Shown here in pieces: positions 33,616-42,462 of a DNA stretch of 64,000 nucleotides (position 1 is the stretch's first letter; each line of letters opens with the position of its first letter). Source of the DNA: Arthrobacter sp. 260 (GTDB lineage: Bacteria > Actinomycetota > Actinomycetes > Actinomycetales > Micrococcaceae). The stretch spans positions 1 through 64,000 of the forward strand of contig NZ_JABFOE010000014.1 of NCBI RefSeq assembly GCF_013116745.1, in the 5' to 3' direction. Both the position numbers and the translations under genes were made by a program. The notes below the pieces were generated by a model. It saw only the letters and a program-made list of their open reading frames with translations, was not told the origin of the DNA and searched no databases.

Positions 33616-36248
33616 GAGGTTCCAGCCCCTTCCAGTTCCATGGTGCTGTAGTCGACAACCAGTTCCCCTCCGGCTGCTGTCACTGTCACCATTCCGCCTT
33701 CCGCGATGCTGCCACGCAGCAGCGCCCTGCCCACCTGTGTCTCCACCACATGGGAAATGTAGCGGCGCAAGGGGCGGGCTCCGTAGATCGGATCGAAGCC
33801 GCGTTCGGCGATCAACAGGCGGGCCTCCTCGGTGAGTTGCAGCTCAATCTGCTGCTCGGCCAGGCGCTCCCGCAGCTGGTGGAACTGCAGGTCAACGATC
33901 CGCTCAATTTGCGGTAATCCCAAGGGTGCGAACAGCACCGTATCGTCGACGCGGTTGAGGAATTCGGGACGGAAATGCGCCCGGAGCTCTCCCATGACCA
34001 TGCTGCGCGCCTCGTCTGTGATCGCCCCGCCTTCCGTCGAGCCCTCCAGGAGATAAGGGGAGCCGATATTGGAGGTCATGATGATGACGGTGTTGCGGAA
34101 ATCGATGGTCCGGCCTTGGGAGTCCGTAATCCGTCCATCATCGAGCACCTGCAGCAGCGTGTTGAAAATATCCGGATGGGCCTTTTCCACTTCGTCGAAC
34201 AACACCACCGAGTAGGGTTTCCGGCGTACTGCCTCGGTGAGCTGTCCTCCTTCGTCGTATCCGATGTAACCGGGAGGGGCCCCCAGAAGCCGGCTCACGC
34301 TGTGGCGCTCCTGGTACTCACTCATGTCCAGCCGAATCATCGCGTTTTCGCTGTCGAAGAGTGCCGCGGCCAGAGCCTTCGCAAGCTCGGTTTTCCCGAC
34401 GCCGGTCGGTCCGAGGAAGATGAAGGAGCCGATGGGACGGCGGGGGTCTCGGATACCGGAGCGGGCGCGGATGATCGCGTCCGACACCGCGCTAATCGCT
34501 TCCTCTTGTCCCACGACACGGTCGCGCAGGATTTCATCCAGGTGCAGGACCTTCTCGCGTTCGCCCTGCTTCAGCCTTGCGACCGGGATGCCCGTCCATG
34601 CCGCAACGATGTCGGCGATCTCGTCTTCAGTCACGACCTCCCGGAGCAGGCGTTTTTCTCCCTGTTTCGCGGTGAGCCGTTCCTCCTCAGCAGCCAGCCG
34701 CCGTTCAAGGTCGGCGAGTTGGCCGTAGCGTAGCTCCGCCGCCCGGTTGAGATCGTAGTTCCGTTCGGCTTCTTCAGCCTCCAGCCGCAGCCGCTCCAGT
34801 TCACTGCGGATTTCCTGGAGTTTGTGAATCGCCTGACGCTCGGCTTCCCACTGGGCACGCTTCGCGTCCGCCTCGGCGCGCAGGTCTGCCAGTTCCCGCC
34901 TCAGCTCTTCCAGGCGGGTCTTGCTGGCTGGATCGCTCTCTTTGGAGAGTGCAGCCTCTTCGATCTCCAGCCGTGTGACCTTCCGCGTAAGTTCATCCAG
35001 TTCCGCGGGCATCGAATCAATTTCCGTCCGCAGTCGGGCGCATGCTTCATCCACAAGGTCGATGGCCTTGTCCGGAAGAAACCGGTCAGTGATGTACCTG
35101 TGGGAAAGGGTAGCCGCAGCCACCAGCGAACTATCCTGGATCCGCACCCCGTGGAATACCTCCAGCCGTTCCCGCAGGCCGCGAAGAATGGAAATAGCGT
35201 CTTCGACGTTCGGTTCCTCAACCACGACCGGCTGGAAGCGGCGTTCCAGAGCCGCATCCGACTCGATGTGTTTGCGGTACTCGTCGAGGGTGGTGGCGCC
35301 GATCATGTGGAGCTCCCCACGGGCCAGCATGGGCTTGAGCATGTTCCCAGCGTCCATCGAACCGTCGGACGCGCCTGCCCCCACAACAGTGTGCAGCTCA
35401 TCGACGAACAGCAGGATCCTTCCTTCCGCCGCCAGCACCTCGGCCAGCACCGCTTTCAGCCGCTCCTCGAACTCTCCGCGGTATTTCGCACCTGCCACCA
35501 GCGAGCTCAGATCGAGGGAGAAGATGGTCTTGTTCTTCAGTCCTTCCGGTACGTCCTGCCGAACGATCCGCTGGGCGAGTCCCTCCACAATGGCGGTCTT
35601 GCCAACGCCAGGCTCACCGATCAGCACCGGGTTGTTTTTGGTCTTGCGAGATAGTATCTGGACGACCCGACGGATTTCCGCGTCGCGGCCGATCACCGGA
35701 TCCAGCTTCCCAGTCCGGGCATCCGCAACCAGATCGCGGCCGTACTTCTCCAAAGCCTCGTAGGTCTGTTCCGGTGTTGCGGAGGTGACCCGCTGATTTC
35801 CGCGCACCTGGGTCAGGGCCGAAAGGAATGCCTCACGCGTGACCCGGTGGTCAGCCAGCACCCTGCCGGCTGCTGTGGACCGCCCTTCCTCCGCCAGGGC
35901 CACCAGCAGGTGCTCCACCGAGACATACTCGTCCTTGAGCCGTTTTGCTTCACGTTCAGCGGTGTCCAGAAGCGCGGACAACCGGCGGCTCACGTAGACC
36001 TGGCCCGGTGCAGCTCCCGGACCCGTAACCTTCGGCTTGCGCTTCAGCTCGGTCTCGACGGCGGTCCTCAGTTCATCAAGCTCCACCTGCATTCCCACGA
36101 GCAGACGTGGAACAAGGCCATTCTCCTGTTCCAGCAGGGCAAGCAGCAGATGTTCCCCGTCGGTCTCGGTGTGCCCATTGCGTTGAGCCAACCGTTGAGC
36201 CTCAGCCAACGCCTCCTGCGACTTTTGCGTCAAACTCTCCATGTTCAT
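33612..36248 (-). CDS. clpB: ATP-dependent chaperone ClpB (disaggregase)
   Basis: An 878-residue Hsp100 protein. In order: Clp_N repeats (residues 1-150), first AAA+ domain with [17 protein letters not shown], a long coiled-coil middle domain (residues about 410-530, rich in Glu/Arg/Leu), a second AAA+ domain with [17 protein letters not shown], the [11 protein letters not shown] pore region, and the small C-terminal domain. It extracts polypeptides from aggregates and hands them to DnaK, whose gene lies in the same operon. Start and stop overlap its neighbours by ATGA, so its synthesis is coupled to cbpM and trx. A second clpB may exist elsewhere in the genome; the window cannot show this. 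Confidence 0.96.
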   Translation of the reverse strand: MNMESLTQKSQEALAEAQRLAQRNGHTETDGEHLLLALLEQENGLVPRLLVGMQVELDELRTAVETELKRKPKVTGPGAAPGQVYVSRRLSALLDTAEREAKRLKDEYVSVEHLLVALAEEGRSTAAGRVLADHRVTREAFLSALTQVRGNQRVTSATPEQTYEALEKYGRDLVADARTGKLDPVIGRDAEIRRVVQILSRKTKNNPVLIGEPGVGKTAIVEGLAQRIVRQDVPEGLKNKTIFSLDLSSLVAGAKYRGEFEERLKAVLAEVLAAEGRILLFVDELHTVVGAGASDGSMDAGNMLKPMLARGELHMIGATTLDEYRKHIESDAALERRFQPVVVEEPNVEDAISILRGLRERLEVFHGVRIQDSSLVAAATLSHRYITDRFLPDKAIDLVDEACARLRTEIDSMPAELDELTRKVTRLEIEEAALSKESDPASKTRLEELRRELADLRAEADAKRAQWEAERQAIHKLQEIRSELERLRLEAEEAERNYDLNRAAELRYGQLADLERRLAAEEERLTAKQGEKRLLREVVTEDEIADIVAAWTGIPVARLKQGEREKVLHLDEILRDRVVGQEEAISAVSDAIIRARSGIRDPRRPIGSFIFLGPTGVGKTELAKALAAALFDSENAMIRLDMSEYQERHSVSRLLGAPPGYIGYDEGGQLTEAVRRKPYSVVLFDEVEKAHPDIFNTLLQVLDDGRITDSQGRTIDFRNTVIIMTSNIGSPYLLEGSTEGGAITDEARSMVMGELRAHFRPEFLNRVDDTVLFAPLGLPQIERIVDLQFHQLRERLAEQQIELQLTEEARLLIAERGFDPIYGARPLRRYISHVVETQVGRALLRGSIAEGGMVTVTAAGGELVVDYSTMELEGAGTS

Positions 36249-36559
36249 TGTGAAGCTGTCCCTTCCACCTGCGTGATTTCAACCAACCGTCGTTCAAGCG
36301 AGTCGACCCTCACCAACAGATCGAGTACCAACGGGATTGCCGCATAATTCAGCGACAGCTCCGAATGGAGTCTCAGAACGCGTGCTATGAGGTCCGGGAC
36401 CCGCGGGCTGAACCAGGGTCCGCCCGGTGCGTCCCCCAGGGGCCGAATCAGATCAAGATCCACGAACCGCATGACGACGTCGGGGTGGACTCCGCTGCTG
36501 TGCGCCACCGCCTCCAGATTCAGGCGCCATGGATAGACGAGTGGATATTCTCGGCTCAC
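36245..36559 (-). CDS. cbpM: chaperone modulator CbpM-like protein
   Basis: A 104-residue protein with the MerR-like winged-helix pattern of CbpM. It has [20 protein letters not shown] near residues 14-33, then [17 protein letters not shown], and a C-terminal leucine-rich helix ([15 protein letters not shown]). In E. coli CbpM binds the J-domain of CbpA and blocks its work with DnaK. Here it is directly downstream of a cbpA-like dnaJ, overlapping it by four bases, and upstream of clpB with another four-base overlap, which supports the assignment. Similarity within this family is low, so the name rests partly on position. Confidence 0.8.
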   Translation of the reverse strand: MSREYPLVYPWRLNLEAVAHSSGVHPDVVMRFVDLDLIRPLGDAPGGPWFSPRVPDLIARVLRLHSELSLNYAAIPLVLDLLVRVDSLERRLVEITQVEGTASQ

Positions 36560-37503
36560 GGAAGTCCCTCCCTGGGGTCGAACTCGGACGCGGCGGCAAG
36601 CTGTTCGTACAGCTTGCGTTCCTTACTGGTCAGCCGCGGCGGCACCATGACGCGGATCTCCGCATAGAGATTTCCCGGTTGGCCCTTCGGATCGGGCAGG
36701 CCCTGGCCGCGGAGTCGAAGCCGTCGCCCACTGGAAGACCCTTCGGGAACGGTGATGGTGACCGGTCCGGCTGGTGCGCTGACCTTGATCCTTGCCCCGA
36801 GAGCGGCTTCCGACGGTGTGATGGGAAGGTCAAAGTGAATATCCCGGCCGTTGAGCCGGTATCGGGGGTTCGGCTGGATACGGACGGTCAGGAACAGGTC
36901 CCCTGTCGGCCCCCCGTCGCGGCCCTGGGCGCCCTCCCCCGCAAGGCGGATGCGTTGACCGTCCTGCACACCGGCGGGCACGTCGACGTCATAGCTGCGG
37001 GTCTCGCCGCCCTGCTGAGCCAGACGGACGGTGCGCCGCCCGCCACGGATCGCTTCTTCAAGGGTCAACCGCAGCTCTGCTTCATGGTCCGCACCCTGGG
37101 TCGGGCCTGCTCCCTGCTGTCGAAACCAGCCGCCGAGTAGGTCTTCCCAATCCACGTCGTCGCCCCTGTTGACGTCGTCGTCATACCCGCCCCACCCGGG
37201 CCGTGGACCTGGACGAGGCCCACCGGACCCCCACCGCTGAGATCCTCCTGCCGAACCGGCGCCGCTGCCGGCGTACTGACGGAAATCAGAGCCGAAGCGG
37301 TCATAGCGCGCCTTCGTGTCAGCATCCGACAGGGTGCTGTAGGCCTCGCCGATCTCCTTGAACCGGTCCGCGGAGTCTGGATCGCGGTTAACGTCCGGAT
37401 GATGTTTGCGCGCCAACTTGCGGTAGGCGCGCTGGATCTCGTCGGCGTCCGCCGTCCTGGAGACTCCGAGAATCGAATAGGGGTCCTTAGCCACGGTCAG
37501 CAC
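36556..37503 (-). CDS. cbpA: DnaJ/CbpA-type co-chaperone
   Basis: A 315-residue Hsp40 protein. The J-domain at the N-terminus has PYSILGVSRTADADEIQRAY and the essential HPD in ARKHHPDVNRD. A Gly/Arg-rich linker (residues about 75-110) leads to the two beta-barrel C-terminal domains (RTVRLAQQGGETRSYDVDVP, GDLFLTVRIQPNPRYRLNGR). The Cys-rich zinc fingers of DnaJ are absent, which makes it CbpA-like (type II). It delivers clients to DnaK and stimulates its ATPase, and is probably held in check by the adjacent CbpM. It overlaps grpE by 17 bases. Confidence 0.93.
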   Translation of the reverse strand: MLTVAKDPYSILGVSRTADADEIQRAYRKLARKHHPDVNRDPDSADRFKEIGEAYSTLSDADTKARYDRFGSDFRQYAGSGAGSAGGSQRWGSGGPRPGPRPGWGGYDDDVNRGDDVDWEDLLGGWFRQQGAGPTQGADHEAELRLTLEEAIRGGRRTVRLAQQGGETRSYDVDVPAGVQDGQRIRLAGEGAQGRDGGPTGDLFLTVRIQPNPRYRLNGRDIHFDLPITPSEAALGARIKVSAPAGPVTITVPEGSSSGRRLRLRGQGLPDPKGQPGNLYAEIRVMVPPRLTSKERKLYEQLAAASEFDPREGLP

Positions 37504-38026
37504 TCACCGCCCGGCTCACAACGACGGCGGCCGGCCTGAGAACGGCGTCCGTTCGGCCGTAGCCCGGGCGCAAAACGGACAGCACAGTCGCTGGTGGAGC
37601 CTCGTCAGTTTCCGACACACTGACTACCTCGTGGATCCGCGGGTCGAAGGGGACGTTCTCGCCGTCTATCCGCGGATATCCCAGACCAACCAGGGTATCG
37701 ACGGCTTGGGATCGGATAGCGGCTATGCCGGCGACGAACGGATCCTCCGCTGACGGGGCGTGGGCCAACGCCAGTTCCAGGTTGTCGAGGACGGGTAGCC
37801 ATGCCAAAGAGACCGCTGCGCGTTCCTGGGCCCTGAGCTGGGCCCCCTCCCGGGCAGCCCGCTTTCGGACGTTGTCCGTATCGGCCAGGGCACGGCGCCA
37901 CAGATCCTCCATTTTGGCCAGCGCCTCGGCCTGGGACGCCGCCTCGGATTCCCCGTCGTCGGGTGTGTTCTCAGCCTCGTCACTTTGGAGATGGGCCTGT
38001 CCAGTCGGCCCTACCGGGTCGCTCAT
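37487..38026 (-). CDS. grpE: nucleotide exchange factor GrpE
   Basis: A 179-residue GrpE. After an acidic, disordered N-terminus comes the long coiled-coil helix (MEDLWRRALADTDNVRKRAA), a four-helix part (LPVLDNLELALAHA) and the C-terminal beta domain with FDPRIHEVVSV and VLRPGYGRTDAVLRPAAVVV, which matches the GrpE signature. It swaps ADP for ATP on DnaK. The gene follows dnaK by eight bases and overlaps the dnaJ start, as expected of one operon. Confidence 0.94.
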   Translation of the reverse strand: MSDPVGPTGQAHLQSDEAENTPDDGESEAASQAEALAKMEDLWRRALADTDNVRKRAAREGAQLRAQERAAVSLAWLPVLDNLELALAHAPSAEDPFVAGIAAIRSQAVDTLVGLGYPRIDGENVPFDPRIHEVVSVSETDEAPPATVLSVLRPGYGRTDAVLRPAAVVVSRAVSADRG

Positions 38027-38034
38027 GGCCGTCC

Positions 38035-39933
38035 CTAGCTCCGATCGAATTCTGCGTCGACGATGTCATCGTCATCTGCATCCTCGGACGTTCCGGGCTG
38101 AGGGGCAGATCCCTCGGCTGCTTCCGAAGTGGCCCGGCTGGCAGCCGAGGCGCTCAGCACCGAATGCAATTGCTGAAGCTCCGAAATCAGTTCCCTCGCT
38201 GCAGCAACGTCCGCCTGGTTGCTGACGGCGTCGCGCGCCTGGCCAATCAGGAGTTCGGCTCGTGCCTTGTCGTGCACGGCAACTGCGCCGTCGAGGTCGT
38301 TGACGGCCCGCTCAACGCGGTAGGCCACCGCATCGAGCTCGTTCAGCGTGTCAATCCGCTCCCGATTCTGCAGATCCTCACTTCTGTGAGAGTCAGCCTC
38401 GGCAATCATGCGCTCGACTTCCTTGGCGTCCAGGTTGGATCCCTCGCTGATCGTGATGCCCTGTTCCTTGCCCGTGTCCTTATCGCGGGCGGTGACGTTC
38501 AGAATGCCGTTTGCGTCGATGTCGAAGATGACCTCGACCTGTGCTTCTCCGCGAGGCGCTGGCCGGATATCACCCAGCTGAAACCGCCCCAGCACCCGAT
38601 TGTCCGCCGCCAGTTCCCGCTCCCCCTGCAGGACCACCACGTCAACGGCAGGCTGGTTGTCATCAGCGGTGGAGAACACTTCGCTGCGTCTCGCCGGGAT
38701 AGTCGTGTTGCGCTCGATAATTTTTGTCATCACGCCGCCGCGGGTTTCGACGCCGAGTGAAAGGGGCACCACATCCAGCAGCAGGACGTCCGAGACCTCT
38801 CCTTTGAGGACGCCGGCCTGGATGGCCGCGCCAAGAGCCACGACTTCGTCTGGGTTAACGCTCATGTTGGGGTCTTTGCCGCCGGTAAGACGCCGAACGA
38901 CGTTCTGCACCGCTGGAATGCGCGTGGAGCCGCCCACCAGAATCACTTCATCGATGTCGTTCGCGGTCACCTTGGCGTCCGTCATTGCCTGCTGCACCGG
39001 ACCCATGGTGCGTTCCACCAGGTCATGGGTGATGTCTTCGAAAACGGAGCGCCGAACCGTCGTCGTCAGATGCTTGGGTCCTGCAGCGTCGGCAGTGATG
39101 AAGGGAAGGTTCACTTGGGTCTGGGTGACGGAACTCAGCTCGACCTTCGCTTTCTCAGCGGCCTCAAACAGGCGTTGCAACGCCTGCGGGTCCGAGCGGA
39201 GGTCGATCCCCGCCTCCTTCTGGAAGTCGTCAGCCAGGTAATCAACAAGCCGACGGTCAAAATCGTCTCCGCCGAGGTGCGTGTCACCCGCCGTGGAGCG
39301 GACCTCCACCACCCCGTCCCCCACGTCCAGCAGACTCACATCAAAAGTTCCGCCGCCAAGATCGAAAACCAACACCGTTTCATGCTCACGTTTGTCGATG
39401 CCGTAGGCCAGGGCCGCTGCGGTAGGTTCGTTGATAATCCGCAGCACTTCCAACCCGGCAATCCTGCCTGCATCCTTGGTCGCGGTTCGCTGTGCGTCGT
39501 TGAAGTACGCGGGAACCGTAATGACAGCCTCGGTCACCTTCTCGCCGAGTTGCTTGGCGGCATCGTCCACCAGCTTGCGGAGGACCAGAGCGCTCACCTC
39601 TTCGGGCGCGACCTTCTTGTCCTGAACCTGAAAACGGGCCACGCCGTTGTCATCCGCTACGACGTCAAAACTTACGGCCCGGGCTTCATCGGTGGTCTCG
39701 TCGTAGTGTCGGCCGATAAACCGCTTGGCAGAGGTGACAGTTCCCTTGGGGTTGAGAATTGCCTGCCGGCGGGCCAATTGCCCGACCAGCCTTTCTCCGG
39801 AGTCCGTGTATGCCACGACTGACGGGGTGGTCCTGGCTCCTTCCGCGTTGGGTATGACGCGAGCCTCCCCACCCTCCCACACAGCGATCACCGAATTGGT
39901 TGTTCCCAGATCAATTCCTACTGCCTTGGCCAT
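38035..39933 (-). CDS. dnaK: molecular chaperone DnaK (Hsp70)
   Basis: A 632-residue Hsp70. The ATPase domain shows [53 protein letters not shown] and [14 protein letters not shown]; the linker reads [13 protein letters not shown]; the beta-sandwich substrate domain contains [18 protein letters not shown] and the C-terminus ends in an acidic tail, [10 protein letters not shown]. Length is normal. It is the first gene of the six-gene chaperone operon. The unusual gene order (grpE, cbpA-type dnaJ, cbpM, clpB, trx and no hspR) suggests an accessory second set rather than the main housekeeping dnaK operon of actinobacteria, which carries hspR. Confidence 0.96.
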   Translation of the reverse strand: MAKAVGIDLGTTNSVIAVWEGGEARVIPNAEGARTTPSVVAYTDSGERLVGQLARRQAILNPKGTVTSAKRFIGRHYDETTDEARAVSFDVVADDNGVARFQVQDKKVAPEEVSALVLRKLVDDAAKQLGEKVTEAVITVPAYFNDAQRTATKDAGRIAGLEVLRIINEPTAAALAYGIDKREHETVLVFDLGGGTFDVSLLDVGDGVVEVRSTAGDTHLGGDDFDRRLVDYLADDFQKEAGIDLRSDPQALQRLFEAAEKAKVELSSVTQTQVNLPFITADAAGPKHLTTTVRRSVFEDITHDLVERTMGPVQQAMTDAKVTANDIDEVILVGGSTRIPAVQNVVRRLTGGKDPNMSVNPDEVVALGAAIQAGVLKGEVSDVLLLDVVPLSLGVETRGGVMTKIIERNTTIPARRSEVFSTADDNQPAVDVVVLQGERELAADNRVLGRFQLGDIRPAPRGEAQVEVIFDIDANGILNVTARDKDTGKEQGITISEGSNLDAKEVERMIAEADSHRSEDLQNRERIDTLNELDAVAYRVERAVNDLDGAVAVHDKARAELLIGQARDAVSNQADVAAARELISELQQLHSVLSASAASRATSEAAEGSAPQPGTSEDADDDDIVDAEFDRS

Positions 39934-40101
39934 GACTTACTCCGGTCCTAGTGGGCGAGACCGGTCCTTTGGCGACGTCCGCCCAATGCTGCACCGCATG
40001 ACTCCGCCCGGGATGAGCCACGAAGCTCAACGGCGTTGTCATGAGGCCTTACAGGGTTAAGTCTGGCCCCGGCCGGATGCGGCGGCTTGGCCCTGCCAGG
40101 T

Positions 40102-40116
40102 CAGGAAAGTTTCCTG
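40102..40116. promoter_or_regulatory. perfect palindrome in the leader region of dnaK
   Basis: CAGGAAAGTTTCCTG is a 15-base palindrome with a single central base. It lies about 170 bases upstream of the dnaK start and about 250 bases upstream of the divergent zinc-finger gene. It is not a HAIR (CTTGAGT-N7-ACTCAAG) or CIRCE element. The rest of the 435-base gap 39934-40368 shows no recognisable gene. Confidence 0.4.
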
Positions 40117-40368
40117 TAATCGACCTCTGGGGGCGCGGCCACCGGTAAATCTTTCGGCCGTCGGGTTGGAGCACGACGACGACGGTACTGGGTGAGCCGG
40201 ATACGGCTTCCCCACTGGACCCGGATCCCCGCGAACCGGTTGACAGGCCACGTGGCCGGGTGTAGAACTGCCCTAACCGGCTCACCCTTTGCCGGACCGA
40301 TCCAATCCCATGGCTGCAGATTATCGCGGCGGGGCTGACTCCATGGACTGACCGACCTAGGAGCCAGC

Positions 40369-40632
40369 ATGATCCCCCGAATTCCTGATCCCCATCTCGC
40401 CCTGGTTCGTCCGGTTCGGGCGCGCACACCGCAGGGCTGTGAGGAGTGTCTGTCGTTGGGCACTCCGTGGGTTCATTTGCGTTTGTGCCTGTCCTGCGGC
40501 CACGTCGGATGTTGCGACTCTTCACCGATGCGGCACGCCCGGGCCCACGCCACCGAGTTGCATCCAATCGTCCGTTCCATGGAGCTCGGCGAGGACTGGC
40601 GCTGGTGCTATCCCCATGAAACGTTCGTCTAG
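40369..40632 (+). CDS. UBP-type zinc-finger protein
   Basis: An 87-residue protein consisting almost entirely of a ubiquitin-hydrolase-type zinc finger (ZnF-UBP). The candidate zinc ligands are Cys24, Cys27, Cys40, Cys43, Cys48/49, and His45, His56, His60 and His65 (GCEECLSLG, CLSCGHVGCC, RHARAHATELHP). In eukaryotes this domain binds the free C-terminus of ubiquitin. In bacteria without ubiquitin its ligand is unknown. AGGAG precedes the ATG. It starts 23 bases before the cyclic-nucleotide/reductase fusion gene, so the two are probably one transcription unit. Confidence 0.87.
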   Translation: MIPRIPDPHLALVRPVRARTPQGCEECLSLGTPWVHLRLCLSCGHVGCCDSSPMRHARAHATELHPIVRSMELGEDWRWCYPHETFV

Positions 40633-40655
40633 GCACCGACAGGGGCAACCAGCTG

Positions 40656-42398
40656 ATGGAACCTGACGCATCATCGACGCAGATCGAAACGCCGGATCTC
40701 ACCGGAGCCTATCCACGCCTAAGCCCGGCCCAGATCGACCTGTTGGGCCGTACCGGGACAAGGCGGACTACGTCCCCCGGAGAGACACTCATTCGGGAGG
40801 GAGACCTCGACACGGACTTCTTCGTCATCCTGCAGGGCACAGTGCTGGTCGTGGAGGGACTCTCCGATGCTGATGGCAAACCGCCTGCCGAGGTGGGCTC
40901 TGACACGCGGATCCTCGGGGTTCACGGTCCGGGACGGTTCCTCGGAGAGTTGGGTCTAGTCGACGGGCAACCTGCCTTTGTCAGCGCGGTATCCGCCGAG
41001 GCGTGTGAAGTGCTCCAGATCAGCGGCGACGATCTGCGCCGTATGGTTCTGACGGACGCCTCGGTGGGCGAAACGATCCTGCGGGCTTATCTACAGCGCC
41101 GGATTCTGCTGATCGGCGCGGGCGCCGGCATCCGCATCGTTGGATCCCGCTTTAGCCGTGACACCCTTCGACTCCTTGAATTCGCGGCCGCCAACCGCCT
41201 GCCTCATCGACTGGTCGATCTGGAGAACGACCAGCAAGCGCAGGCCATCCTGGACCGGTCAGGGATACTTGAGAGCGACCTGCCCGCAGTGGTCCTAAGC
41301 GCTTCGCGCGTCCTCAGAAACCCGTCCAACGCCGAACTGGCCCTCGCCATGGGCCTGCGGGCGTCGAAAGAACATACTGCCCCATACGACCTCATGGTGA
41401 TCGGTGCGGGTCCCGCTGGCCTTGCGGCCGCCGTCTACGCAGCATCCGACGGACTGTCCGTCATCCTTAAAGAAGGATTTGGGATAGGCGGGCAGGCCAG
41501 CACGTCGTCGCGAATAGAAAACTTTCTCGGCTTTCCTGCTGGAATCTCCGGCGGCGAACTCACTGAACGAGCGATCCTGCAGGCCCGCAAGTTCAGGGTT
41601 CACGTCAATGCTGCCTGCCTGGCCCGCACCATCGAGTTCAGGGACGGTGAGTTCCGTGCCGAGTTCAACGAGAGTGGCCCTGCCTCTTCCCGCGCCGCGC
41701 TGCTGGCAACCGGGGTGCGCTACCGCCGGCTGCCGGTCCCAGGGCTGGAGGAGTTCGAAGGAATCAGCGTCTTCTATGCCGCCACCGTCCATGAAGCCAG
41801 GCTCTGTGGATTACAGCCCGTGACCGTCGTCGGCGGCGGAAATTCCGCGGGTCAGGCCGCACTGTTCCTGGCAGGCACGGGGACGCCGGTGCACCTGGTG
41901 GTTCGCGGGACCGACCTGCGCGCGGACATGTCAAAATATCTTGCGGAACGCATCGAAGAGCACTCAGGCATAGAAGTCCTGCTGGGAGCCACCATAGTGG
42001 GTGTCGAGGGGTCGGGCACCCTTGAACGGATCGTCGTCGAGCTGTCAGCCACAGGCGACCAGCGCACTTTCGACTCCCAATACCTCTTCATTTTCATTGG
42101 CGCCGCGCCGCGCACCGAATGGCTGGAGGGCACTCTCGCCCTGGATGACCGCGGCTTCGTTCTCACCGGGGCTGATCTCTTGGACTTCCCACCGGAGCTC
42201 AGCCAGCTGGGGCGCAAACGATTACCCCTGGAAACCAGTGTTCCCGGAATGTTCGCGGCCGGCGATGTTCGGCATGGATCGGTGAAGCGTGTGACGGCTG
42301 CAGCCGGTGAAGGCTCGACCGCCGTGGCGATGATCCACGAGCACCTGCGCCTTCTCCGGGATGGATTCGCCGGTGCTCGATGGAGCGCGGGCAGATGA
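40656..42398 (+). CDS. cyclic-nucleotide-binding domain fused to a thioredoxin-reductase-like flavoprotein
   Basis: A 580-residue fusion. Residues 20-150 form a cyclic-nucleotide-binding domain (TLIREGDLDTDFFVILQGTV, GPGRFLGELGLVDGQPAFVS). A short thioredoxin-like/linker region (150-245) follows, then a reductase domain with LMVIGAGPAGLAAAVYAAS, VTVVGGGNSAGQAALFLA and GMFAAGDVRHGSVKRVTAA. The CxxC of thioredoxin reductases (CATC in E. coli) is replaced by YAATVHEA, so it cannot reduce thioredoxin by the usual dithiol route and more likely passes electrons from NADPH through FAD to another partner. A cyclic nucleotide or related ligand may gate it. Confidence 0.9.
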   Translation: MEPDASSTQIETPDLTGAYPRLSPAQIDLLGRTGTRRTTSPGETLIREGDLDTDFFVILQGTVLVVEGLSDADGKPPAEVGSDTRILGVHGPGRFLGELGLVDGQPAFVSAVSAEACEVLQISGDDLRRMVLTDASVGETILRAYLQRRILLIGAGAGIRIVGSRFSRDTLRLLEFAAANRLPHRLVDLENDQQAQAILDRSGILESDLPAVVLSASRVLRNPSNAELALAMGLRASKEHTAPYDLMVIGAGPAGLAAAVYAASDGLSVILKEGFGIGGQASTSSRIENFLGFPAGISGGELTERAILQARKFRVHVNAACLARTIEFRDGEFRAEFNESGPASSRAALLATGVRYRRLPVPGLEEFEGISVFYAATVHEARLCGLQPVTVVGGGNSAGQAALFLAGTGTPVHLVVRGTDLRADMSKYLAERIEEHSGIEVLLGATIVGVEGSGTLERIVVELSATGDQRTFDSQYLFIFIGAAPRTEWLEGTLALDDRGFVLTGADLLDFPPELSQLGRKRLPLETSVPGMFAAGDVRHGSVKRVTAAAGEGSTAVAMIHEHLRLLRDGFAGARWSAGR

Positions 42399-42462
42399 AG
42401 ATCCAGCCCCACTGCTATCCCGTGGGAGGATACCGACGCCCTGGACACGGTCGAGGATCACC

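Noticed and set aside
39934..40101. Search for HAIR (HspR) or CIRCE elements in front of dnaK
   Set aside because: No full CTTGAGT-N7-ACTCAAG or CIRCE repeat; a CTTA...TAAG stretch near 40048 is too weak to call.
40049..40702. A 217-codon minus-strand frame upstream of dnaK
   Set aside because: Overlaps the well-supported zinc-finger gene, low-complexity composition, no motif; the intergenic gap looks regulatory.
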